64,000 bases of DNA from Lathyrus oleraceus (GCF_024323335.1 NC_066580.1:83995391-84059390), one strand, 5' to 3'. Positions 11,516 through 25,126 are shown, counted from the first letter of the stretch. Numbers and translations: made by a program. Notes: a model not told the origin generated them from the letters alone.

Positions 11516-14500
11516 TGTAGCGGGAAATTCATGATCATCAAGTTATTGACAAGCTAGAGATCAATTAACAAGAGTCGCCATCGCGCTTTTATTGTTTCCA
11601 AGGGAAAGGGAAAAAGTAAGAACAAAACCCAAATAGTAAGAAGTTTTCAAATAAAAACTAATAAAAGTCAGAGGTCACAGGTAAGGGGGTTGGTTACACA
11701 GAGGGAAGGTGTTAGCACCCAAAGTGTCTTAGGTACTCCAAGGGAGCCCTTTTTGTGTGCATATGTATTTTGTACAAAGTGATGTTTACAAACAAATAGA
11801 ATGGGGGGATGAGAAAAGAATTCATTGATTATATTTTTGTGTTTGACAAGACCTTCGGTCTTGTGCCTACGTACCAACATAAAAATGAGGGATCAAAACC
11901 TCGTAGTCCGTGCTATAAATTTCAAAATGAGTGTGTTGGTTTTAACAAAATTTAAGTTTGAAAGGCACAAAGGCCTAAAATGATTTGAATGAGTTAGTTC
12001 TTTTTGTCTTTTTGAGATTTTAAGTCAGGTATAGTTAAATTTATTTACAAGTTTGATTTAAGAAAATAATTTTGAAAATGCAATGGCATAAGGCCAAAGT
12101 TTCTATCTTTTTGCAAAAGTGGTCAAAGTTTAGAACAAAAATAGTTCACACAAAGAAGATTTTAAAAATAGAGGGAGAGATTTTGAAATTAAAGAAATGG
12201 GGAGAAGATGAAGAGACTATCCTATGCACAAATTTTAAAAGTTTAAAGTTGAAAAGATCTGACCAAGTGGGTAGCAACCCAATAGACAAGTATGTCAATA
12301 GAAACCCAGAATTCCCTTGGACTTTTTAGAATCAAACAACACACAAATGCATAATTATATCAATATTGAAGAGCAAAGGCATCAAATAAAGATGGCCGCA
12401 TCCAAGCTTATCCACTTCATGATCGTCTTCAAAATAGCCCATATAGCAGATGAATTCCACAAATCACAGGTTCAACATAATAGCTTAACAATGATCAATG
12501 TTGCAGATGAACTGGAGAGATCTTGAAGGATGTATCAGATGAATTTCAAATTGCAAGCACTTGGTCCTTCAACAAATTGGCATTGGCCAAGTCCATTAGC
12601 AAAGGAATGTTGTCTAAGTCCTAAGTCCAATTAGGAAAGATCAAACCAACAGTCCACTCAAAAGTCTTTTTAGGGTTTTTGTTATTATTATGTGCATTAA
12701 TGGTCAAAGACCAAATAAGCAAACATAGTATACACAAACAAAATATATCACACAATATGGTCCAAGTGGATAAAGTGAAAATTACATTAACATAAACAAT
12801 TAGAATGATATGTATAATGACAAATGAAATAAAGTGCTAAATGTAAATTGCATTAAAGTAAAAGCTTGAAGTTAAAAGTTAATAGGTAGTAAGTTAGAAG
12901 TTAGTTTTATTTTGCTTTTGATTTCAAGACATTCTTTGGAGAACACTCAAACCACTTGCCACAAGCATGGATCCTTGAACCAAAACATCTTCCAAAGGAA
13001 GGAAAGAAGGCCAAGTTTCCACACAATACCATGGAAGAGGGGAGACTTACAATCTCACTAACTAGAATTCTTATGCCTTTTATGTCATAAATTTAGCGCT
13101 ATGTTAAGCAATCGTAATTGAACTTATGTAGAAGTCACAACTACTTGAGGTCGGGCAATAGACTTTTGGTGTTAATGCATGTTGGAGACATAGTATTATG
13201 AACTATGCTCATTAAACATACCACACACAAAAAATATGCAAAAGGTGTGGCCTAATCTCATCCATACTCATGTTAATCTTTCAATCAACTAGCATTAGGA
13301 CTTTGAGATGTCATTGGCCAAATGGAAATGAATGAAGAAGGGGAATTAGATGAAATGGGAAGGGGATGAATAAGATCACAAATTGGTCAAAGGAGGACTT
13401 TTACCAAATTAATATCATTCATTCATTTTGGGAGATGGAATGAACATTCCATCAATCCCCTAAATCCAATGATATTAATTTGACAAAGTCAAATCAACCT
13501 TGACCAAGGCCCAACAACAAACAATCAAACTCAATTAAGTCAATACAAATGGTCAACACAATTAAAAAGACATTTATTCAATTAAAAGTAGTAAAATAAT
13601 GCATTAAATTCAAATATGTTTTATCCAATTCCTAAAATCTCATCAAAACACCAAAGAAATGGCCATGAGATTTATCATAGGCCAAACAAGGTCAAAGGAC
13701 CTTGGAGAAAAAATTTCATAAGTTTTGGACATTTACAAATATTTTTAAACAGTTAGAAATAAATGCAAAATCAATTAATTCATGAAAAATATTAATAATG
13801 ATCCAAAAAATAATTTTAATTCAGAATATGAAAGAGAAAAATATTTGAAATTTTTTGGTGAAAGTCGCAGATTTTTTGGATCAATATTGAATTTAATATG
13901 AATTATTGAAGAAAATGCAATAAAAATAAAATTCAGAAAATGCTAAATTACGTGGACCATCCGATCTCCCTCATTAATTGAGGGGGCGGATCTTATGATC
14001 CAAAACGCGCGTTCCACATGTGTCCAAGTCAACTGCGCTATACCATTGGTAATTACAAGGGACGGTTAAGATTAAAACATGAAGAAGGGATCCTATGGTT
14101 CAGAGGTAAGACACCTCATCACTGGAGCCAGAGCTCCGGTCATCTTTCCTGGTGAGCTTCACCGGACTGGTCAAGATGAACCATCACCAAAAAAAGAATC
14201 AGGGACATGATCTTAAAGAAAAAACATCACTGAGCTCGAATCTGACCTCCAATTCCTCCAATTCCAAATATATTAAGAGATATGTGGAATTGAAAAATGA
14301 GGTATGTGAACTGAGTTGCTTCGATTTGGCCTCAAAGCAACTCAATCTTCTTGCCTACATTGGTAGGACTTCAGACAACCAAAGGATAAATGGAATTGAG
14401 CAATAAATTGAGAGAATCGAAGAGTTGAAAATTTCTGCAAATTACCTTCAATGGAGGTCTGATCTTGATGGATCTTGAGCTTGCTTGCACTTGGACTCAC

Positions 14501-16216
14501 TTCAATCACTTGCAGGAGAGGAATGGAAAGGTTTAGAAGCAATGGGTTCCTGGAGAATTGAATTCCAAAATAGTGGAGATTCAAGCTCAAATTCAAATGA
14601 ATTTATCAGGGTTATCCTATGAGAGTGAAGGGCTTTCAATGGGGGATCAAAGATGGCGCAATGTGTGTGTTAATTTTGAGCAAATGTAGCTGTATTTATA
14701 GGTGAATTGGATGATATTTGCACACTCACTTCCACTTTCCAAAATTGGCAAATGATGATGCCATTGTGTATGGGTGCGCATAGGCCCACAGAATGATAGC
14801 TGAAAGTCCAAATTTGAAGTTCAGATGCTTTCAAGATTGATTGGATTGCAAGGCTTATGTGCATTGTTGCTTGAACTTGGATCTATGCCAAATGATATCA
14901 TCCTGTTTAAGCCATGTGCAGCCTATGCATTTCAAGTCCGAAATGAACTAATTTTAGCTCTTTGGAAAGGTAAGATCAAGAGGAACAAGTTTGATGTTGA
15001 ACACTTTCATTTGGAGCTTGGAACTTGGAGAAATTTGAGGTGAAAGTTTGGAAAAAATTTGACATATCAAAAATTTTCTAAGTGTCAAGCCATATGTCTC
15101 AATATTCCACCTTGCTTAACCTTTTATAGTAGTTTCAAATGAGAAAAGTGTCTTCATCAAAGTTGTATCTCTCTCAAGGACATTCAAAATGGTCACCAAT
15201 TTCATGTCATTTGAATTTGAAATGATAGAGTTATGCATTTTTTAAGTTTGGAAAAATCACTTGATCAATGGTATAAGTCAAAAGTGACCTATAATGTAGC
15301 CTGATATCACATGCTCAAAAAAGTTGAATTAGCTCCCACTCCAAACATCAAAGTTTAAGTAGACATATTGAATTTGAATGTGCAACTTGGAAATATTTCC
15401 AATCATAAAAATTGAGCAAGTTATGGCCTTGGGAATTTGACATTCAAATTAGGGTTTAGACAAAATGACCTATAATGTTTCAACATAGAAAATGATTTTC
15501 CAAGCAAAATTAGTTCTAGGTATCAACATGAAAGTTGTTTATAATGTCATTTAGAGTAATGTTTCTCTTGTAATCATTTTCATATGGTGAAAATTGTAGG
15601 AGATAGGGTCTAGGGAGACCTAGTTTTAATTAGATGAATCCATTTGGCCAACCACCATCAACCAACTTGCTAATTTCCAATTCTCTTGACTTTCTTGGAT
15701 CATGGTAGATCATATATGTATAAGATGATGAATTTTAAAGTGTCACTTGAGAAATTTGATCAATTGGTGAGATAGCTTATTGGAGAAGTTACTTAAGATA
15801 CCCAATCAAGCTAGGGTTTCCAAGGCAAATCACCCTCAAACTCTTGAAGCAAACTTGATCAAATATAACATGTAGAGATGATTTTGGACTCATATATTAT
15901 GTTCATAACCATTCTTGAATCAATTCTTGGTTGTGCTCTTTGTTCATGAGGGTCTCAAACCCTAGATGTGATCTTGATGAATCAATGAGATCATGCCCTA
16001 CCTACAAAAGAGTTAGACAACTACAAAGACATATTTTTGGTATTTTGGTTAGTGAAATGATAAAATACAAGTATGATATAATCACAAAGTGCTTGGTGAT
16101 CTCTCCCAAAACAAACCGAATGAAAAGGGGTAAGGAGGATGCTAAGGCATGATCCCAATGCTAATGCTTATGATGGAATTGCATGAGGATCTTAGGGTCA
16201 AAATTTGGGTCTTACA
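11516..16216 (-). mobile_element. 3' LTR of Ogre A (complete)
   Basis: On the minus strand it starts TGTAAGACCCAAATTTTGAC (16216) and ends ..CCCGCTACA (11516), 4,701 bp, in the size range of legume Ogre LTRs. A TATA-like cctataaata lies at about 14693-14702 (minus strand), giving a U3 of about 1.5 kb. Near the other end are the shared Ogre modules: ACTACG and TACGTAGGCA with hairpins (about 11847-11907), GGGTGCTAACACCTTCCC (about 11710-11727) and TGGCGACTCT (11571-11580). Small ORFs in this interval (for example around 12072-12526 and 14152-14596) have no protein signature and sit inside non-coding LTR. Confidence 0.9.
14693..14702 (-). promoter_or_regulatory. TATA box of the Ogre A LTR
   Basis: Minus-strand CTATAAATAC-like sequence. 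The equivalent position in LTR B (about 38288-38298, minus strand) and in the fragment at 1-1562 (about 44-52) also reads CTATAAATA, which supports a conserved promoter. Confidence 0.6.
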
Positions 16217-16230
16217 GCTGCCCCTATTTA
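16217..16230 (-). other. Polypurine tract of Ogre A
   Basis: Minus strand reads AAATAGGGGCAGC immediately before the LTR start TGTAAGACCC. This is the plus-strand priming tract expected at the 3' LTR border. Confidence 0.7.
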
Positions 16231-19200
16231 AGGACATTCTAACTGAGGAGGCGAAGGTTAAAATCTTCATGTTGACTCAGTGGAATGGGCTTAAATAAGA
16301 ACGTATATAAAAAAAATTGGTCCCTAAGAGACCTCATGATGCATATGATATGAATGCAAAAGTTAATGCTTTGTGGAGAAATATTGCCACAAAGAAAAAA
16401 GAAATCACAGAGACTGAATATCCGCAAAAGTATAATGCATTCTGTAAGGAAAACTCACTGGGGGGGACAGAGACTCTGGGGGGATAAAAAGGAGTTATGT
16501 GTAGGCCAGGCTACGACTTAAAACTGCTGCGGGACTAGAGGGATTCCAAACAAAATGGAAAGACTCAGTCGGGGAAACAAAAATCTGCAGGGGATATGAA
16601 TAATTCAGGATAACATTAAAATACTCGACTCGTGCAGGGGAAAGAATGATTTCACTAAGGAAATACGCACTCAACTCAACTGGGCAGAAATAAAATTCAA
16701 CACAGGAGGAGCAGAAATCTGTTATCTACTACCTGTTACTGGGTAAGGAGATAACAAAGATCTGACAGAGAGGACATCTATCATCGGTTAGGATGAACAT
16801 ATCAAGGATGACTCGCTGGGAACCGCCAGGAGGGAATATTCATTACTGGTTACTGGGTAAGAATAGCCTTGTTGGGGAAAACTACAGAAAAGAATAGAAT
16901 TTACAACTACCAGTTACTGGGCAGAAGACCAAGGGTGAGAGTATCTGTCATCGGTTAGGATGAACATATCAAGGATAAACTCGACAAGGAAGAAAACTCG
17001 TCACCGGTTAAAGTGAACATATCAAGGATAGACTTTCCTGGGGATGTTGAGGAGGATACCCATCATCGGCTAGGATGAACATATCAAGGATATACCAACT
17101 AAACAAAAAGGGAGGAATTACATCTATCGAAAACTGGATAGACAACCGTCGGAGAGAAAAATCCGTCACCGGTTAGGATGAGCATATCAAGGATTAACTC
17201 CACAAGGGGACAAAGTAGGATTTACAACTACCGTTACTGGTAGAAGACCAAATCAAAGAGAAAATCCGTCACTGGTTAAAGTGAACATATCAAGGATAGA
17301 CTCTGAAAAGGGGAGAAAATGGGAATTACATCTATCTGTTACTGGATAGAATACCAAAGAAGAGAAAATTCGTCACTGGTTAAAGTGAACATATCAAGGA
17401 TTGACTCTGCACAGGGGAAAAATGTAGGATTTACAACTACCGGTTACTGGGTAGAAGACCAACATGAGAAGGAAATTCGTCATCGGCAAAGATGAACATA
17501 TCAAGGATTAACTCTCTGAGGAACAAAATAGGGATTACAACTACCTATTTACTGGGTAGAATACCAAAGAATGAGAACATCCGTCACTGGTTAAAGTGAA
17601 CATATCAAGGATGGACTCACGCGGGGGAAGGAAAGATATCCGTCACCGGTTAAGATGAACATATCAAGGATATAATTTCAGGGGACTCTACTGAGGAGAG
17701 CAAAGGGTACTTTTGTCGGGTATTGGGCAAGAAGTAACAAATGCAAACTAAGAAGAATATTACCAATTACTGGGTAATAGACTCTTAGGGAACCAGAATA
17801 TCTATCTAGGTAAGAGCTAGAAAGAAACAATCAATCAAGACTCAACCCAATGAGGACATAACTCAAGGGGAGTAATTCCATCCAGAAAATTTACTGGAGA
17901 GGAAACTGAAATAACAACCATCCACGAGGAAACAAACTCAGTGGGGAAACAGAGAAAGGTTAAAGTCTTTCTGCTTAAGGGGATGACACTCTACAATTGA
18001 AGGAGGACAAACACCAGATTTGGTATGGGGATAAAGTACCGCCATAACAGAGAATGAGAATCTCAAACAAATCAAATATGGAGATGCAAGATATGCAAAA
18101 TCATGAAATTATATGAATGTATATGTATATGTACATGTGATGATTATGCTGACAAAACGATCGCAAAGGATACAGAGGTGTCACAAATAAAAATTGAACC
18201 ACCGGTACAATCCTCGGTCAATCCACAAAATTTGGAGATGAACTGCTAGAAAACGGAGATCAACATCTCAAGGGCTCAACCCTGGCTAGGGAGAGAGGAG
18301 ATCTGCTGAGGATATAACAACATCAACTCTGTGGGGAATTTTAGGTCAACACCATAAAAATGGGAGACAACCCTACAGAGGAAATATCAATAACAAAGGC
18401 CGCTCAAAAACCAGGAGGAAACTCTGATTGGGAGCAAAGATACAGCGATCGGTGGGGACACCAAAGAGATCTATTGGGGAAACACCAAACATCTCTGATG
18501 AATATCCACCTGCTAAGGAAATACGAACTCCGCTGGGGAAGGCCGAAACTCTGATTGGGAAAAAGGACACGCCACAAGGTATCTGAATTAGCTAACCCAG
18601 CTGGGGATAACAACATTCCATTGGGGAAATGAATCAACACTAATGTCTAGGGATACCCGAAGAGTTACTGCTTGGGGAACCTCCTATGCTTCACGCTTAA
18701 AAACTTGCTCTTTACTGAAATGATGTTGATACTACTGTTACTTGCTTTGGAAAAATTCTTGCTTTTATATTTTAAAGAAAACTTGATTTTGATTTAAAAA
18801 TTTAATTTCAAAATGATCATAATAAGATTTAAAACTATTGGCTGAAGTAAATAAGAGTAGAAACAAATTGGATAAAAGCTCAACTTTTATTTATTGGAAT
18901 GGTAGTTTGTAAATGACAAGACTTCATAGATTTTACAAAGTTGAAAATGGCAATTTACATGGAAAAGGGTAACATTGAATACAAATGATCCTTAATCCCT
19001 CTACCAACTCTTGATATCCATTGTGCTTTTGACCGCTGCTGGAGATGAACTAATGTCAACCCTTGTGCTCAGTCAAGTCTTCAACACCTTGAAGATCAGC
19101 AAAATGCAGTTACTTGCCATAATCCCTAATTTTTGCATAAGTTTCCCCAAGGTGGGGTACTCAACTTATCGGGAAATTCTTTCTGTTTTATGTCTCTAAT

Positions 19201-19303
19201 TTTTGCCTACACCACCCTTTCGGGTTTTCAATCCACCGAGACGCTTATTTTTGCCTAAGCCGCCCTTTCGGGTTTTCAACTTAGCGAGCTATTCTTTTTT
19301 TTT
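16231..19303 (-). other. 3' untranslated region of Ogre A
   Basis: About 3.1 kb between the integrase stop and the 3' LTR. It is rich in GGGGA(A) blocks on the plus strand (TTCCCC on the element's sense strand), as is the 3' UTR of Ogre C at 63350-64000. It holds a satellite-like tandem array (about 16780-17690) and, next to the integrase stop, two copies of the GAAAACCCGAAAGGG hairpin unit (about 19202-19292). ORFs around 18360-18640 are chance frames in this repetitive sequence. Confidence 0.8.
16780..17690 (-). repeat. Satellite-like tandem array in Ogre A 3' UTR (~104-bp period)
   Basis: About ten copies of the plus-strand phrase ARCATATCAAGGAT occur here, near 16797, 16966, 17015, 17080, 17182, 17285, 17389, 17495, 17591 and 17659. 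From 17182 the spacing settles at about 103-106 bp. They alternate with a second phrase, TTACTGGGTAGAA-like. Tandem arrays in Ogre 3' UTRs are a known source of pea satellites such as PisTR-A; I cannot say whether this array matches that family. Confidence 0.8.
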
Positions 19304-22300
19304 TTAGGCGAAGTATTTCTTGACTGCATCTGCGTTCACAGGACGAGTGAACTCTTCACCATCCATAGTTGTAAGAATCAGGGCACCGCCTGAAAAAGCT
19401 CTCTTAACAACATATGGTCCTTCATAATTAGGAGTCCATTTTCCCTTAGAATCTGGTTTGAACGACAAAATCTTCTTGAGCACGAGGTCCCCTTCTCTGA
19501 ACACTCGAGGTTTGACCTTCTTATCAAAAGCTTTCTTCATTCTTTGTTGATATAACTAACCATGGCACATGGCAGTCAATCTCTTCTCTTCAATCAAATT
19601 CAGCTGATCAAACCTGGTCTGACACCATTCAGCTTCAGTCAACTTGGCTTCCATGAGCACACGCAATGAAGGAATCTCAACCTCTACGGGGAGCACTGCT
19701 CCATACCATATACAAGAGAGAAAGGGATTGCCCCTGTTGAAGTGCGAACGGATGTACGATACCCATGTAAAGCAAATGGGAACATCTCATGCCAATCCTT
19801 ATATGTGACAACCATCTTCTGGATAATTTTCTTGATGTTCTTATTCACAGCTTCAACAGCCTCATTCATCTCGGGTCTATGGGGAGAAGAATTATGATGT
19901 GCAATCTTGAAGTCTTTGCAAAGAGCTTCCACCATATTGTTATTAAAGTTCGATCCATTATCAGTAATGATCTTACTCGGCACACCATAACGGCATATGA
20001 TTTGATTCTTGATAAACCTTACAACGACTTGCTTGGTTACATTCGCGTACGATGTCGTTTCAACCCATTTTGTAAAGTAATCAAATGCCACTAAAATGAA
20101 ACGTTGTCCACTCGAAGCTTTGGGCTCAATCATCCCAATCATATCAATTCCCCACATGGAGAAGGGCCATGGGGAAGAGATAACATTCAATACTGTCGAA
20201 GGAACATGGATCTTATCAGCATAAATTTGACACTTGTGGCATTTCTTCACAAACTTGCAATAGTCAGATTCCATTGTCAACCAATAGTAACCTGCTCACA
20301 ACGTCTTCTTTATCATTGCATGTCCATTGGAATGAGTACCAAAGGAACCTTCATGCACTTCGGTCATCAACAAGTCTGCTTCGTGTCTATCCACGCATCT
20401 GAGCAAAACCATGTCGAAGTTTCTCTTGTACAGTACATCACCATTCAAGTAGAAATTGTTGGCTATTCTTCTCAAAGTCTTCTTATCTTTCAAATATGCC
20501 CCAGGCGGGTAAATTTGACTTTGGAGGAACCATTTGATGTCGTAATACCACGACTTCTCATCTTTGACCTCTTCAATAGCAAACACATGAGCTGGCCTAT
20601 AAAGACGCATCACAGATAAATTGGGAACTTCATTCCAATACTTCACTATAATCATTGACGCCAACATTGCAAGAGCATCTGCCATCCGGTTCTCATCTCG
20701 AGGGATATGATGAAATTCAACCTTTGTAAAGAAAGTTGAAATCCTCCTCGCATAATATCTATACGGTTATAAACCGAGTTAATTTGTCTCCCATTCCCCT
20801 TTGATTTGATTCACAACCAAAGCCGAATCACCTAAGACAACCAAATATTTGATTATGAGATTCATGGCCTCTTCAAGCCCCATAATGCAAGCTTAATATT
20901 CTGCCATGTTGTTTGTACACTTGAAAGTCAATCTAGCTGTAAATGGTATATGCGTGCCTTGAGGAGTAATAATCACTGCCCCAATGCCATTTCCATATTG
21001 ATTAACAGCTCCATCAAATACCATGCCCCAACGGGAACCAAGTTCTGGCCCTTCTTCTAGCAATGGTTCAGCACAATCTTTCTCTTTCAAGTACAAAATC
21101 TCTTCATCTGGAAAATCATACTGCACTGACTGGTAATCTTGAATTGGTTGGTGATCCAAATGGTCAGCCAAGATACTACCTTTGATCGCTTTCTGAGATC
21201 GGTATTCGATATCATACTCTGATAACAACATCTGCCAACGGGAAATTCTCCCAGTTAAAGCAGGCTTCTCAAATATATACTTGATTGGATCCATTTTGGA
21301 TATCAACCAAGTGGTATGATTCAACATATACTGACGCAGACGCTTGGCAGCCCAAGCCAATGCACAATAAGTCATCTCAAGAATTGAATACCGAGTCTCA
21401 CAGTCGGTGAATTTCTTACTTAGGTAGTAAATTGCAAATTCTTTCTTTCCAATCTCATCTTGCTGACCAAGAACACAACCCATACTATCTTCTAGAACGG
21501 TCAAATACATGATCAACGGTCTTCCTTCAACAGGTGGAGACAAAATCGGAGGCTCAAGCAAATATTCTTTGATACTATCAAATGCTTTCTGGCTATCTTC
21601 GGTATAATCACAAGACTTATCTTTCTGAGGAAGCTTGAATATAGGCGCACATGTGGCAGTCATGTGGGAAATAAATCTGGAAATATAACTCAAGCGGCCG
21701 AGAAAACCTCTGACTTGCTTTTCAGTTTTGGGCACAGGCATCTCTTGTATTCCTTTGACCTTGGCAGGATCAACTTCAATACCCTTCTCGCTGTCAATAA
21801 AGCCCAATAACTTACTAGAACGAACACCAAAAGTACACTTATTGGAATTCAAGCGGAGTTTATACTTCCTCAAACACTGGAATAGCTTCCACAAATGCTC
21901 AACATGTTCCTCTTCATCAATTGATTTAGCAATCATGTCATCGACATAAACTTCAATCTCTTTATGCATCATATCATGAAAAAGAGTAGTCATTGCTCTC
22001 TGGTAAGTTGCACCATCATTCTTTAGACCGAAAGGCATCACTCTATAACAGAATGTTCCCAGGTAGTAATGAATGTGGTCTTCTCCATATCCTCAGGTGC
22101 CATCTTAATCTAATTATATCCGGAAAATCCATCCATAAACGAAAAGACTTTGAATTTAGCAGTATTGTCTACCAACATATCAATGTGTGGCAGAGGGAAA
22201 TCATCTTTCAGACTGGATTTATTAAAATCTCTATAATCAACACACATGCGGACTTTTCCATCTTTCTTCGGCACAAGCATAATATTGCCCACCCATTGCG

Positions 22301-22764
22301 GATATTTAGCAGTCACAAGGAAATCGGTATCAATCTACTTCTAAACTTCCTCTTTGATCTTCACAACCATATCAGGATGCGTTCTTCTCAACTTCTGCTT
22401 GACCGGCGGGCATTCTGGCTTCAACGACAATCTATGCTCCACAATATCAGAATCCAACCCAGGCATGTCTTGATAGGACCAAGCAAACACATCTGAATAT
22501 TCTCAAAGAAGATCAATCAACCCCTTTTTAGCATCTGGACACAGTCGATACCCAATCTTGACTTCCTTCACATCATCCTCGGAACCTAAGTTGACAAGCT
22601 CAATCTGCTCTTCAAATGGCTGAATAATCTTCTCATCTTGCTCAAGAAGACAAGACAATTCATCACTCACCTCTACATCACTTTCCTCCTCGGCCTCAAA
22701 CACAGGGAATTCAAAATTTGGAGAAGGAGAAAGAGCATATTATTCAAAGGGGGTAGGAACCAAC
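19304..22764 (-). pseudogene. Broken RT-RNaseH-integrase (ORF3) of Ogre A
   Basis: Sense direction is right to left. The start near 22703 (FEAEEESDVEVSDEL) matches the start of ORF3 in Ogre C. RT blocks follow: VRMCVDYRDFN (about 22240), FMDGFSGYN ending in a stop (about 22110), GLKNDGATYQR (22030-21990) and VYVDDMIAKS (about 21945). RNase H (DSMGCVLGQ, TRYSILEMTYCALAWAAKRLRQ) and the second, archaeal-type RNase H (FDGAVNQYGNGIGAVII, about 21035) continue to 20893. Integrase (HKCQIYADK, WGIDMIG, ITDNGSN, EAVNKN) spans 20290-19684. The last piece, GKWTPNYEGPYVV to DAVKKYFA (19540-19304), is out of frame. There are at least five frame breaks. Non-functional. Confidence 0.9.
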
Positions 22765-23014
22765 CTGCATAATGATTTGATATTTTGATTTTAGAGAAGT
22801 GAATTTGTGACCAAATATTATGCAAATGGACAATTATATTGTTTATTTATGTTTTTTGTGATTACCATTTTCAGAATAAAGCAAAAAGTAAAAATAAACA
22901 TCAAAGATGTGGATGAATAGAATTAATTTTATTGATGATCAATTTAAAATGCCCAACAATGTTCACTTCTCCCTTAGGCATAGGAGAAGGATTTTAAAAT
23001 ATAAAAGCAATTAC
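22765..23014 (-). other. Ogre intron between gag-pro and RT (Ogre A copy)
   Basis: On the minus strand the donor is GTAATT at 23014 and the acceptor ..TTATGCAG ends at 22765, length 250 bp. Ogre C has GTAATT and ..TCATGCAG at the same places with 259 bp between. The interval is AT-rich, has multiple stops and lies exactly between the protease tail and the start of ORF3. A spliced intron here is established for Ogre elements. Confidence 0.72.
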
Positions 23015-24660
23015 TTAGATCGATGCAAAATAACAGGAATATCAACAGCAGTCTAATTGTTGCATGTCTTTCCATGCGTCACAAAGTTGGTGCAGTCTTC
23101 CTCTTCACTATCCTCTAGCACATCAGCTAAGTGTTGTTCATTCCCATGAATGAACCCTCCGCTATGGAAGCTGAGTTGCATCTCTTCAGATCTAACGGTT
23201 GACGAGCCCTTCTGGAACCCCAAGCTAGTTCTTCCTCTGTTGTCAGAGACCTCTACCACGCGCCCCCACAAATCAATAACACCTTCTTCAACAATCTTCT
23301 CAACATCTTTCAGTGAGGACATAGGTGCCCCAACTCTCTTCTCAGCAGCAATAGATAAGGCTTGGAACGGAGTTCCAACTTCATCCTCAGCTTCCACATA
23401 GGAGAAAGATGACAGATGGCTAACCAATAACGCTTTCTCTCCTCAAACAATTACCAGCTTGCCAATCTTGACAAATTTGAGCTTCTGATGGAGAGTGGAA
23501 GTAACAACTCCTGCCTCATGAATCCATGGCCTTCCCAATAAACAGCTGTAGGTCGGGTGAATATCCATTACCTGGAAAGTAATCTGAAAATCACTCGGAC
23601 CTATCTTAACTAGAAGGTCCACTTCTCCAATCACTGTCTTGCGCGAGCCATCGAAGGCTTTGACAATCACCCCATTATACCTCATGGGAGCTCCTTGGTA
23701 AGATAACTTTGGCAATGTTGACTTCGGAAGCACATTGCGTGACGAACCGGTGTCAACAAGCACATTTGACAAAGCATCTTCTTTGCAATTCATCGAAATA
23801 TGCAAAGCCAGATTATGATTTCTTCCCTCCTCAGGGAGTTCTTCATCGCAAAAGCTCAAATTATTGCATGAAGTGATGTTAGCCACAATGTGATCAAACT
23901 GATCCACAGTAACATCCTGCTCCACAAATGCTTGTTCAAGAACTCTCTGGAGTGCTTCTCTGTGTGCTTCAGAATTCAAAAGCAGAGATAACACGGAAAT
24001 CTTTGAGGGAGTCTGGAGCAACTGCTCTACCATATTAAATTTGCTCCTCTTAATCAGTCGGAGTACCTCATCATCATCGTTGGCTTTCAAGTTGCTGGAA
24101 TCACCAGACTTATCCTTTGAACAACCAACCGGATCTACATTAGGCACCTCCGCCTTCTTACAAACAATTATTTCTTCTTTATTCTCCTGGAACACCGGTC
24201 CAAAAACTCGACCACTGCGGGTCACCTTTGTAACATCTGCAATGCTCACCACTTAACTGGTCGTAGGCAGTGGGACCTCTTGACCATTCTCTATCATCGT
24301 AGCATTGTATTGGTATGGTACAGCCTAATCAGATGCATACGGTACTGGGCCCGCTAACCGTATTACCAAAGGTGAGACTGATCTTTTGTTGACGTTCTTA
24401 TTACTGCTGCTATCATACTGAATCACCAATCTCTCTTTTTGTTTGAAAATGGGCACTATGACATTGACGTCATCATCTACATGGCGGGATTGAACAATCT
24501 GGATCATTCCTTCATCCATCAGACGCTGGATGTCCCTTTTCACCACAACACACCCCCTCGGGTTCACACTACAAATATCACAACCATCGTGATCGTGTTC
24601 ATAGTCACTCATCAAACAGATATCTTTATGCATTTGCACCAAAGATCTTCAGATAGACCG
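23015..24660 (-). pseudogene. Broken gag-pro C-terminal part of Ogre A (protease)
   Basis: The frame at 24642-24325 carries a Cys-rich stretch (CDICSVNPRGC) matching the segment before the protease in Ogre C. The frame at 24252-23443 holds the aspartic protease: LVDTGSSRNVLP (about 23757) and CLLGRPWIHEAG. 23427-23053 is the tail before the intron. In-frame stops occur near 24324, 24253 and 23040. The upstream gag core is missing; at 24661-24683 the sequence stops resembling Ogre and the Cyclops LTR begins. Confidence 0.87.
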
Positions 24661-24905
24661 GACATCAAAAACTTTCAATTCACTGATAACGCAAAAACAC
24701 ATTAGATAATTGCCTTAATTTACACTCAAAGATCACACATTTTCGATTAATATCCTGATTATTACGCAAGTATTCGTGTTGTTTTTGCAGGTATTTAAAT
24801 CTCCATGCACTAAAGAGCAAAATGAAGAAAAGGAAGAAAAAGAAGAAGAAAAAGGTGAAAAAGCACAGAAAAAGCAGAAAAGCAGATTATGCAGATTTTG
24901 CTAAT

Positions 24906-24983
24906 GTGACGACCGTCACAGATTCATGACACCCGTCACGACCCAGACTGTGACGACCGTCACAGGCCCATGACGAGCGTCAT
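24906..24983. promoter_or_regulatory. Paired TGACG/CGTCA palindromes in Cyclops LTR U3
   Basis: GTGACGACCGTCAC occurs at 24906-24919 and 24950-24963 (44-bp period). Each is followed 20 bp later by a weaker version: ATGACACCCGTCAC (24926-24939) and ATGACGAGCGTCAT (24970-24983). TGACG is the core bound by TGA-type bZIP factors (as-1 element). The array ends about 145 bp before the TATA box. Regulatory role is inferred. Confidence 0.7.
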
Positions 24984-25126
24984 GCGGCCACAATATGCGC
25001 TTTGAAACAGTCAGCCACAGGCACCCAAACGTGCTTAAGTCTCCTCCAACAAACTTATTCCCACGGATTCCTCATTCAAAACCAAGTCTCCCTTGAATTT
25101 CTCAACATCCAAGACCTAAAGGACAC

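Noticed and set aside
12072..12526. Two plus-strand ORFs of 85 and 69 codons
   Set aside because: They lie inside the Ogre A LTR, are Lys/Ile-rich with no motif, and are not kept in LTR B.
16780..17690. Regular repeats with unique-looking spacers, CRISPR-like at first sight
   Set aside because: The 'spacers' are themselves repeated and the array sits in the 3' UTR of a plant retrotransposon; no cas genes and a eukaryotic context.
18360..18640. Overlapping ORFs on both strands
   Set aside because: Chance frames in the GGGGA-rich repeated 3' UTR of Ogre A.
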